NCBI RefSeq assembly: GCF_037038585.1
Contig: NC_092526.1
Coordinates: forward strand, 37,213,501-37,277,500
Length of the DNA: 64,000 nucleotides
Direction: 5' to 3'
From: Patagioenas fasciata
Lineage: Eukaryota > Chordata > Aves > Columbiformes > Columbidae
Numbering within the stretch: position 1 is the stretch's first letter; every line of letters starts with the position of its first letter. This document shows positions 46,951-58,000 of the stretch, in pieces. A program made the position numbers and the translations under genes. The notes under the pieces were generated by a model that saw only the letters and a program-made list of their open reading frames with translations, was not told where the DNA came from and ran no database searches.

Positions 46951-49874
46951 CATTGCCACTCAGCTACCATGGCGACAGAAACCTTAGACATTTCTGAGAC
47001 ATTACTGGTGTGCTGGACTGATTTCAAGCTTAAATTTGGAATAGTCTGTACAGCAAGCTTAGCATTGCCATTGAAATTATAGTCAACCATGTTTTGTACT
47101 AAAACATATTAAATAATATATATATATATTTACATCTTGGAGGAACAGTGTGGGTTTGGATATTCTCTTCTTTTTCATCTAGAAAAAATGACAGCTTAAC
47201 AAAGAGGATGATTTCCTTTTAAGCAGCTTCTGTTTCTACTCTTGTCGCTGTTATTTAGTGAAGAGCCCTCTGAGACTCTTCAGCTTTCTGTGGGGTCAGA
47301 ACTCCTCACCTGCTTGCCGCAATCTGCTCCTGACACATCATCCTCTTAATGTTCCTGGTGGGTTTCTCTAAAGTGTGTGTATTTTGAAGCTGAGGAAGAG
47401 GTGGAGTCAGTAATTTCACAGACTACTATAGCACCATGTCAACATTTGGTTTTAGTGCTCTAAGTACAACCTGCTGCACTTTGTATAGAAATCTAAGGTT
47501 TGTCTCAAAAATATGTGACCTTTAAACAGGGTGTATTTTACCAGACTACCTGTTAAACATACTATCAAATGCTTTTCATGGCTTTTCTGTAGAAAATCAA
47601 AATGATAAATTTGCACTACATTACTAAAAATACTGTGTAAGAGAACTGTGACAGGCAAAAAACATTTATTAGCTCTAGGATGCAATATGTGTTAAAGTAG
47701 ACCTGTGCCTAGAAACGATTTCTTTTCCTTTGAAGCCATTTTTCATGTAAAAGCTCTGTGGCTCAGTTTGAACACTACAGGGTAGTGAGTAGGTCACTGA
47801 CTGAGACTCCAAAGCCCGCTCTATGTTCTGCAGTCCATCTTTTAGGTACCCTTACACAAACTGGTTTTCTTTCCTTTGTTGAGTAGTTTCTCTTGCTCCT
47901 AAGACTGAGGCTTCCAGTATGGGCCTCACTGGAGGCATTATGGTCACAGAAAAGGTAGTATTTTTGCTGTTCAAAAACACAGAACTCCAAGATAGTTCTG
48001 CAGTAGGTGCCATTGTATTTGATTGTACAGGGAGGTGGGATAAATGGTGTCTATCCCTGAAAGTTTACAGTGTGGGGAAGTGCCATTTTAGCCTATTTGG
48101 AAAGGAAATAGCTTGTTCTTTCCAGTCAGTTCTGCATCACATAGCCCCTCTGAGAGGACCTCAGATTCCCAGGAACCTGGACAGAACCCACAAGTTACAG
48201 CTGAAAAAAAACAACAACTTTGTGAACATTTTATCCATATATTCTAAAGGAAGTGACCATTTCTGGAACCTAATTCTTTTTCAGTCCCTGGGACATCGTG
48301 AGTCACGAGATAGATCATCAATAGGTGAAGCCAGTGGCTGGATGCTTGGGAGTCCATGGAGTCCATAGAAGTAACTAGGACAAGTAAGACTCACTAAACT
48401 AAACAGGTATATATATATAAAATATATAGATATTTGAAATATTTATTTCCTGTGCTGAACAGAGTCATACATATTGGAGAAGTTTGAAAACTGAAGGTAA
48501 AGTGCAACTGCACAATCTGAACAGGGGCACAGAAGAGGAGAGCTTGAGACTTAATGACTCATCTAGACAACCACCCCCAGAAATGTACCCCAGAGGGCAA
48601 TCCTAGGAGATAGATAGTCTTTCATTAGCCTTTTCTTGCATTTCTAGCTTCTTTGATTCTGCACATTTCCATGTCCTTTAAATAGAACAGGGCTCCTATC
48701 AATCTCTTGATCTATTCTCCTGGCACACGCAATGACAGTCCCACGTGCAGATGGAAGCAGGGGACTTTTACTGCTTTTTTTTATTTCCTAAAAAACACGT
48801 CCAAACTGCATTTGAATTCACTGCTTCTCCACCCCCATCATTCTGTTACCTCTTCCCATTTCTTTGCTGCTTACATTGCGTGACTTTTCTCCCACTTGTA
48901 AGATATATGCTTTATTTTATAATGTTTCTCATGCACTAAAAAAAGTGCTAAGTCAAGCAGTTACCAGAGCTGGAAGATCTAACCTTCCTCCAATTGGCAC
49001 AGCCGTCATGTAATAGCCATCATGTTAACTTTAAGTATAGATTATTATTATTGAGCTTGTATTACCTTGGCTGTTTGCCCAGCATGTCCTTGATAACTCA
49101 GGGTCACAAAAAATGAGTAATACTCCGGTCCTACTCAATAAGACACAGGATCAGCATGATGAAAATGCCCTTAGCATTCAAGGATCCTTTAAATTTGGCA
49201 CTCCAAATTGAATTAAAAAATGGTTTAGGTTGCTTTCCATGAATAATTGCTATTAACCCTCATTCCCCTTCTTGCCCCTTCCCAAGACTATTATTGATTC
49301 CCAGTTGCTCGCATGTAAGAATATCCTTGGATAATGTTTTGGGGATTTAAGGCATTAACGAGTTTATGAAATTAATGGGATTCTGCAGGTAGCAGACAAA
49401 AGACAGTTGGGTGGATTTCTCCATGCACAAGTAGCTTGATACCTGCCTGTGAGATGGGAACAGTGCCAAGTAATGCATTTTGGCTGTGCACTCTTGTGCA
49501 ATCATTTCCCCGATGGAATTACATTCTCCTGGGGTGGGATGGTTTTGTCACCCCTGAGCATGACCCTTTTATAATATTTCCTGCTCAACTGTTTGGCACA
49601 GAGCTGGCTTTCCCAGATTTCTGCCTCTAGGTAATGAACCCTTTAAGTGTTTTCAAAACCAAAGCATAATTGGGTCAGGTCGATGTCACAGGTAACTGGA
49701 GAAGCAAAAAACAGCGAATTCAGAGACAGTTCCAATATTGTAAGTGTTCGACCACAAGGGACATTGTTTATCCCAAAGAAGATTCATTTTTCAAGCAGAA
49801 GCTAAAGCATAAGCTCATCAAAACCAACCAACCACCAGCAGCAACCTCTTCGTTTGTTTCTAACTAGGTAGCTT

Positions 49875-49980
49875 GGGGAAAAAAAAACCTAACCAAACAA
49901 ACAAACAAAAAGACCCAAGCCAAAATAAAAAAAAAAAAAAAAATCAAAAACCAAACCAACACACAAACAAAACCCAGGAG
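49875..49980. repeat. A/C-rich low-complexity tract with poly-A core
   Basis: CCAAACAAACAAACAAAAAG on the left and a run of about 17 A near 49928-49944 are flanked by further AC-rich sequence. It could be the A-tail of a lost retrocopy, but no adjacent gene-derived sequence was recognised. Confidence 0.75.
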
Positions 49981-50119
49981 CACGTTGTAACATGCAAATC
50001 TAAAGAATATGAAGAAACAATGACTGAAGTGAGAAGAGAGAATTTGGTGTAAGGTGACCTTTCTCATAGATTCATGGGTTTCTGTTTTGTGTTTAGATAC
50101 TAGGAGCACAGACATTAAA

Positions 50120-50440
50120 TGCAAACTTACTTTTTGTGTGTTAGATGATGGCGGTGGATGTGGGATCCTTACTACACTTGATTGACCTCCCCTGACACAA
50201 GCAGTAAATGACTTAAAAGCCTCTACTGCAATCTCAGGATGGAACTTCTGTTATGTGACTCTGGCAAATAGACTTTTACACCTAATTATCGCAGGCTGCG
50301 CTGCTTACCCGTCTGTTCCTTGCTGCCAAGTTATGCTTGTGCTTCGGATCTCCCTCATTAATTTTAGTCCATCTTCCGCCCTGTGCCTCACTAATCAGAG
50401 CTAAGTAACGTTCATCATTAATCCTTTTCCTCCTCAGCCC
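50120..50440. promoter_or_regulatory. Candidate regulatory element rich in homeobox-type cores
   Basis: The stretch contains CACTTGATTGACC, CCTAATTATCGC, CTCATTAATTTTAG, CACTAATCAGAG and TCATTAATCC within 320 bases. It has no repeats and no reading frame of interest. Clustering of ATTA cores is typical of developmental enhancers but is also expected by chance in AT-rich DNA. Confidence 0.28.
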
Positions 50441-53400
50441 TCTCCCAGGTAAAGCTCTATGGTTGTTGGAGGACAGGGATAGTTTGTATTTTCAAAACAA
50501 GGGCTGTCTCTTTTAGACATTCATGCAGAAAAAGCTGAAGCGAGGAAAAATGGCATCATTAGTCCACCTGTGATCTACTCGTTTCCTCTTTCCCACTGCT
50601 AAAGCCAGCGTTACTTACATCTCTGTCAGCACAATAAATTTCCATCATTTTCACAAATGCTTTCCCTCCTGTAGGGATTTTCCATTGCGGTTGGCACGAT
50701 GCAATCTTAACCACCTCTCCCAAAATGACATGGCCTTTGCTTGAGGCATTCCCACATGCCAGGGCACAGCTGTGCTGGGATATACCTTGGGTCAGGACAC
50801 TGAGGTGAATTAAAAGATGTGAGCATGACGCTGCATTTGCTCTTTCTGGTTGCGTCGTGAACAGCACACTCGTATTGTTTGCCAACTTGCAGAAAAGAAG
50901 CTGGTTTTATGAATGCCTGCCATGCGCTTAAACAGACACCGCAAGGTTTGGCAGACAGGATCAAGTGATGACAGGTCGTCATCAAATTATTCCTTTATAT
51001 TTTATACCAGCAAGGATCATCCAAATTCGTTGGAAGGAGGATCCAGGAAATATAAAATGCATTCTAATGCTACTTCTAATGCCCAATCATAACCTTGGTT
51101 TATTTTTTCTTATTATTGCTCCCCTCTCAGCGTAGTCGTCATGAAAATAAAGCAGCCTCAGCATTTAATGTGAAAGGAAATTATGAGCACAGTGTGGCTC
51201 ACCAAAGCAATGGGCTCTGCTGTGTTTCTTGTGTACGGTATAACCGGGCAGCCTGTCTAGTCAAGGGCACCCAGCTCTGGTTGAAGCCAAAGGAAGGCAC
51301 AGGGAGTGAGACAAAGCTTATCAGGACTGTGAATACCTACAGGTTGTAAGCTGAGGGAACCAAAGACCAGCTCAGGATACTTGGATCCCATTCAGAGCCT
51401 GACCCTTCTGCCTGAAGTAGGTCCCAGGCTGCTTTGGAAAACACGAGGTTTTGTCTAAAGGGATTTGGGACACAAATGGTTGGGTTTTCAGCTGTCGTAA
51501 ATCAATACATTTCCATCTACGATAATGTCGGGTACACACTGAGAACAGCTTTCTGTGTTTCTGAGCAGGTTTGTTCTGGTTAAGACTGCTTCCAGTTTTC
51601 AGACACAGTCTAAGATGTTCCAGTCTGAAAGTTTTTTGTCTGGAATAGAATCTGCACAAAATAATACTGTTTGAGTGGATTTCTGGAGCATAAGCAGTTT
51701 GTCAGGAAGTAACAACTTGCATTGCAAGTGCTTCCCCAGAAAGGCCAGTGGACTGAGGTGTTTCCCACACTCCCCTCAGAACTTCAGGTTTTTTGCTTTT
51801 CCATCATGAAATGAGGCTACACACGTTCGTTTAATATTATAGTTCCCTCGTGATATCTTAGTTTTCCTTAATGAGGGCACTGTTGCTAGCTTGTTAAGGA
51901 GCCTGAGGACTGGATCAAATTAACATAGCATGAAGAAGAAATTAACAGAGAAGAGCTCCTTGCATGGAATGGAATGACATCATTGATAGCTCTTTCTTCA
52001 ATCTTTATTTTTGTATTACAGACAAAATGTTAACAAGGGTAATATAGAACACTGTTACTCAGAAAAGGGATGCCCTTGTTTTTATTCAGTAACCTGAATG
52101 ACCAAAAGTAATTAATCCTTCACAATACTAATTATATAATAAAGCAAGCATGATTTGGGTGTTTAACTGTGAGAAAGGCAAGGGGCGTGGGTCTTGGTAA
52201 AATTATTGGGGAGAAACAACAATGAATAAAAAAACATTTTAGTTTTACATGATAACACTTTTGCATGAGTGTTACACATGAGTAGATTGAAAGTCACGCT
52301 GTTGTCTTGATAGGCTAATGCTGTGCTTCTCCCAATATGCAAGAAATCAGAACGCAGCTCTTTCCGTACTTCATCGTAAAGCAAAACCCAGCAAGGGTCA
52401 GAGAAAGCAACAAAGGAATTCAGGAGAGATAAAGCCAGACAATGGATTCATGAAGTAAGGAGAGTTTCATAGAGATACGCACACTACAGTTTTCTTTAAA
52501 ATTTTCCTTTGCAAAAACATGGCTGATAAAATACACACTGTATTCATTTGTGGGTTTTCTGTGCAAAGCAGGCGAGTCATTGCTGACAGATCCAAGGAGC
52601 TGAGAGCAGCAGACATTCTTCTAGATAATGATTATTGCCCAATAACTCACATTTTTCTGGTGAAGCCTTCTCCGTTTCTATGATTCTTGGATGCTGGGAA
52701 TGCTGGAGGCAAAATCTCCCCTCATCCCCCTGCCTCGGTGACACGTGCAGTGGCATCTTCCCCTGCCTGATAGTGGTTATTACAAGAGGAGCTAATGAGG
52801 GATTGAGCCAGTCCACACAAACCTGCTAATTAACTTTGGGACACACCTGATTTTATCTTGTAGTAGTAAACATTTTTATCAAAAGATACACAAGATCAGC
52901 AAAAGCAGCTCCCTTTCTCTCTGGCTCAGGGCATACAGGGTGTGCGGCACCTCTGAATCCGGTGAGCACTCCCTGACAGACAGCATTTTTGTGCCGGAGT
53001 AGTCACACGTTACTTTTGGAAAGTGCTTTGTGGCAGCCCAAGCTCAACTTGGCTTTGACAAGGTGAGCGTGTGGGCATCGGTTCCCAAGGGCACTGCCAT
53101 CTGCTGCTGGTGGCACTGGGGAACTTCACTGCTGTTTGCCAGCAAACGGCTACGAAACACTCTTGGTCAAACCCCACTTGCTTAAGGAGAGGTCACAGTC
53201 ATGGGCTAGATGGACTGGTCTTGCTTCTTGCAGTTCCAAAGACACAGTATACAAATACAAACATAAAAACTTAAACGTCCCATCCTAAACTAAACATAAG
53301 TTTGAGGAGTGGTGCTCCTGTGGGGAGAAGTGCTAATTAGTGACACCTTCTGCTACAGAGCCCAGTGACAGACGGGACTTACGGTAAATGAGTGGTTGGC

Positions 53401-54699
53401 CTGGAAGGACTAAGCCCTGGGGAACCTGCAGGAGTTAGACAGATTTAGCTACACCAATTGGTAATAATCTGTGGACAATGAACACAGGAGATAAGATTTG
53501 TCAACTAACAGTACAGACAAAATGACAATGAGATGAGCTTTGGAAAAATACTGCAAGGTTTTATCTTTTCTCTTTTTTAACAGTACCATGATCAAGTGTT
53601 AAGCGTCCTTCTCTTGGAAGCATTGGAAGAGAACTGGACAAAATAATCTTCCAGGTTCTGCCACAGACCCTCTGTGAGATCATAGTCAAGTCAGAGTCTC
53701 CCTGTGCTTTATAATTTGAGGAAAGTTATATTTCAGTCCTCTCAATGTCCTTTATCTGTGGGGTTTTTGCCAGAAGCTCTTGATCTGCATTTGCCTTCAA
53801 GAAGTCACAGGAAAAAAGAGCATTCTCTTCCCCAAAGCTGGAAGTATTTTGTCAAAAATCTCTGGTTAAAACATTTTCAATTTTTTAGTGGAATCTTGAA
53901 ATTTGCTAAGAAAATCAGACATTTCATACAAACTAATTAATCAATCTATTATCTGTAATAGCCATGCCTGGTGGACTTATTTCTGGGATGCGAGACTCCT
54001 GGATTCAAAAGCAGACAGCATACAGCTAAACGAGGTGTTCTCTATTTCAGTGAATGCCCTGCACCCTCTGGTGTTGGCTGTCACAACACAGAAGCTCTTT
54101 CCTTGGTGTTTCGGGTGGCTCAGTTGGAGTGTCCCTGCTCAATAGGCTGAAACGTTTCCTTTCCTCTGGCACTCAGGTGAGCTTGCAGGTTTGCGTGAGG
54201 CTCACTGTTCCTTCCCCTTTCCCTTTTGTATTTTTGAAGGATTTGGGTAGTTTCTATCTTCACTAACCTGACTGCATCCAGGTGACAGGGCCACAGCTCT
54301 GTCCCCATGCACTTACATTAGCTCAACTCTTCAGCTTGTTTCAGGCTGATGTCGATAGTTGCCTGATTATGACCTTCACCAGCTTTTGAGGCCTTCTATT
54401 TTCTGGTAAATGCCAATGTGGCAGTTTAGGGAAGGAAGATGGATGTCAAGGAAGCTGTCTGATTTTCTGTGGGGTTTGGGCACATTTCAGTGTCACAGGC
54501 AACCTGCTAATGCCAGCAAGACACAGGGTGAGCCCCTGAAAACATGCTCAAAACCCAGGGAGTAATAGTGCTCTGTGTCTGTGTGTACTCATCTGGCTTC
54601 TTGCAGAGCCTGCAAGTGAAGCTTGGGAAATTGCCACAGATCTCAGTCCTTTCCTCCTTCCCTGAAACGCAGAAATCACAAACACAAGTGGATGCTTGT

Positions 54700-54823
54700 G
54701 TTTTGTGGGATGAGCCTTTATTGAAATATTTGACATTTAGTTCCTCTACTCCTGTAATTTTGCGTTTTCAAAGGGACATTATGCTTTGCATGAGAGTCTC
54801 TTGCTGAGTTCTCTACGCTTTTT
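54700..54823 (-). other. CPO: CPO 3' untranslated region (short)
   Basis: It runs from the stop at 54824-54826 to just past the poly(A) signal at 54717-54722. At about 120 bases it contrasts with the 8.1 kb 3' UTR of the convergent KLF7. The end is inferred. Confidence 0.55.
54717..54722 (-). terminator. CPO: CPO poly(A) signal AATAAA
   Basis: The minus strand reads CAATAAAGGCTCATC about 100 bases past the CPO stop codon. A run rich in CA and GT follows. It predicts a short 3' UTR ending near 54695-54705. This is the only canonical signal close to the stop. Confidence 0.65.
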
Positions 54824-55092
54824 TTAAGCAACAGCCCACGTAAGTACAAAACTCAGGCTTAGGCTCAGGCCCAGGCTGCTGGAGGTCAGCGTCACAGCCC
54901 CATCTGGGAAGTACTTCTGATCAATGTAGTCTATTATAGTTGTCACAGCCAACATAGTCTCCTCACATGTAGGCTGGATCTGCGCAGGGGGTAGAACAAA
55001 TCCATGAGTACCCTTGTCTCGCAGTTCAAATGTGTAGGAGAAAGGAATGCCAATCATGTGAGCCCAGTCCCGTGAGGAGCCTGAGTTACTGT
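54824..55092 (-). CDS. CPO: CPO last exon: specificity Arg, catalytic Glu, GPI signal, stop
   Basis: The acceptor is TAATTCACAG. AC completes Tyr, and then [14 protein letters not shown] gives Arg at the specificity position (codon 55072-55070). The general base Glu of FELRD is 55027-55025. After [20 protein letters not shown] come a polar spacer and a hydrophobic tail ending WAVA, with TAA at 54826-54824. The last segment is a GPI-attachment signal, not a transmembrane anchor with a cytosolic tail. Confidence 0.96.
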
Positions 55093-58000
55093 CTGTGAAT
55101 TAGAAAATAGAGGAGAGATAAATGTATTAAGCACAGTTCTTTGAAAATACTTCTTGCTATCGTTACTGCAAGATTATATATTGAGAATCTTGAAACTAAG
55201 CAGTAACTGTTTATCACTACGACATGGAGAACAGAGTTTCTAGGTGCTGCAATTCTTATTTATACTAAAAGTCTTCCATGGAGTTTCGTAGGTGAAACAA
55301 TCCTCTGTAAGATGGTATTGCACAATAAAGGGAGATGAGTTCCAGGGATTCTGTGTTTTTAGCATTTTACTGTGATAAGTGGGGGGTAATTTCTTTGCAT
55401 ATTTGTTTTTATGCATAGTTTTGGACAAACCTGAAAAATTCCTGGCCACTCCATGCATTGCTGATCATCTGCCTTGTGGATTTTTTTCTTACCTTTCATT
55501 CTAAGCACAAAGGTTGCAAAAATGCAGTAACGTGGACATGGTACTTTGTATTATACTCACACCGCATTACTCATGCAATTGGTGACTTGTGCGACTCAGG
55601 GACTGGCACAGACAGACGCTGTGAATATGCGAAACTGTATGGGTGCTGGAGCCAACTACCCACTGTTCTGATTGACTAGCGTGACTTATTGCTTACTGGG
55701 AAAAAATTTGGTTTATCAGGCAGTCTCTGGGGCCCTCTAGGTCTCTACATAAAGGCTGTCAACTGGTATCAGCCGTGCTGGTGTGCTGGTGATGTGGCTC
55801 TGCAGTCTGTTGGGAACAAGGCTGAAACCAACATATTTCACACAGAAATGCAAGCAGCTGCCATGTGATAATGTCTGATGGAGTAACGATAGACCTGATT
55901 GGGATTTTAATTTTTGCTTGACTCCAGTGAAGACAAATCGGAGTTTTGCTGCTGACTTCAGCAGGGTCAGGATGATCTATCACCAATCTCCTCCTGTCCC
56001 CTGTGATGGATCTGTGAGGAATTCATGTAGGAACTAGCTTCTGATCAATGCTTTCTTCCTTCCTGCAGTCAGCTTTGTAACATACAGTGTTATCTTGTAT
56101 TCAAATGACTGCTGCTTAGATGTTCCACCGAACCAGCCCATTAAATATTACTCAAAGAGGAAACTCAGCAAAACAGTACTTGCTGATGCCTGTGACACAA
56201 GAATGACTCTCTTCTTTGAAAAACAGAGCAATCAAAGGGAGACATAAAGAAGCTTACATAAAATTAAAGAGGTTGATCCTACTTCATAGATGGTCCCGTA
56301 CTTTCCCATCAGGGCAGCAGCTGCTTTCTCTGCAACATACATCTGTAAGTTCAAAACAGGAGCAGCATTGTCATCAGTGCCAACACGTTTGACAATTATT
56401 CTGAGTGCACCAAAATTTTTGTCTCTTTCAGCTCTACATTTATCAGCTTTAACTTTTGTTATTATTAGTTCAGGACTTCAGAGAAACCCATTACAAATGT
56501 TTGGGCAAATTATTCGTGATTTTTTTTAATGGGAATTATGTTAAAATTTTTGAAATAACCCTGCTATTTAGGTAAAGAAGACATGTGCGTTGTTGTAAAG
56601 CTAGAAGGCTGTATTTTGGAGAATGAGAGTCCATGCTGAACTGAGACTGACTACAGCACTGGTGGATCTCTTACATTTTTAGACTCTGTTTCCCACCATC
56701 TTCAGAAATTGAGCCACAGACACTAAACGACATCTCCGGCATCTCCTATGAAGTCCAAACCCAAGTCCCTCATGCTCTTGACTAGTGCTCCAGCTACTGG
56801 AATGTTGATAAACACACATGTTAATGAGCTCTAATTAGAACACTCAGAAATTGTGGGCAGCAGTAACCAACAAGTAGTTGCCTGCTTTGCTCCCATTCTC
56901 CTAGTGAAAATCTCCATGTTTCAAATACCCTTTCTGGACAAATTCATGACAACCACGCATGTACAATGTGCTGGCATCCTAAAGTGCAAGTGCATTCTCG
57001 TATGCAGCAAGAACACGCTGCTCTTCTCCACTTCTCATGCATTGCAGTAACCCTTTCTGTAACAGTTCAATTTCCCTGATTTGAAATGAAGGATTAGGAT
57101 TAATTCTGAGGTAAATAAACCTTGCTGATACTATGTGGAGTGACTGTAACTCTGAGAACCAAACCCCTGAATATGAGGGCAAATAGAACTGTCTCACATG
57201 CTACCGCCTGTAATTGTTCTCCACAATTATAAAACATGAATGTTTTGCCCTACCAGTTCTTCATTGTTACTTGGAGGTGTAGTTGTATAACCATATGGAG
57301 TGAGGATGTACTGTCCATAAGAGTGAATTGTTAAATAGCACAAAATGTCACTCTTCTTCCTTTCAATAAACTGAGCCACAGCTCTTGTCTCAGGCTCTGA
57401 CTCTGGTCCAGATCCACAGAAGGTTTGACTGCTGCAGTTATAAGAAACACCAACAGCTGGAGAGGAATACAAAATCAAATCAAAGGAGAGACATAAAACA
57501 CCAGTTCAGAGACAACAGGGAAATCTGCCTTGGAGTGTTACAGCATGTATTTATGTGGGAAAGGAGACTAGAGAGCTCAGTGGCACTTTAACATTTTACT
57601 CTGTTGGTAGCAACTAAAATTTGCTACAAGAATGAAATATTTAACATTCTTTTACAGCCTGGATGCAACAAAACCATTCTGACACCACCACAGTGTGCCA
57701 CCTGCCAGGGAAGCTCTGCAGACTCCTTGAAATTCATGGCAAACACAAATATTGGCTATTAAGTGACTAACTCCCAACACTGCTGCCTAGAGCTGATGCT
57801 GTGAATTAGAGGTATAGCCATATAAGCAGCATTTTTCTGCTCACAATGACAAATGCCAGTTGAAAATCACTGACTTAGTATTTTTATAAACCAGGTTTTT
57901 ATTTTTACATCTGTCCTGATGCCAACAAGAGGAGCATTCCTTTCTTATAGGACTTCATCTTATTTCAGAGACTAGTTATTACTCTTGCTTTACATTTGTG

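Larger units (their letters stand above)
29900..54690. other. KLF7-CPO intergenic region (about 25 kb)
   Basis: No gene is supported in this interval. The frames are short (up to 156 codons), lack recognisable domains and do not assemble into exons. Recognisable content is a CR1 tail at 32950-33025, A/C- or T/G-rich tracts at 36731-36832, 44768-44895 and 49875-49980, a purine tract at 37054-37144 and (TTC)7 at 41668-41688. Candidate regulatory stretches are at 34930-35240, 45900-46950, 49180-49400 and 50120-50440. A lineage-specific non-coding RNA gene cannot be excluded from sequence alone. Confidence 0.7.

Noticed and set aside
47919..48368. 149-codon plus-strand frame in the gene gap
   Set aside because: No family resemblance, no splice context and no promoter signal.
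52670..52700. TTTCTATGATTC as a CR1 tail
   Set aside because: Only the terminal motif matches. The usual upstream GATGATC and GGTCCCTTCCAA blocks are missing.
53190..53240. GGGCTAGATGGACTGGTCTT as a CR1 end
   Set aside because: Partial resemblance only; the terminal repeats are absent.
56258..56342. ATG at the exon start as a CPO start codon
   Set aside because: It is internal. The upstream exons are in frame and carry essential zinc ligands.
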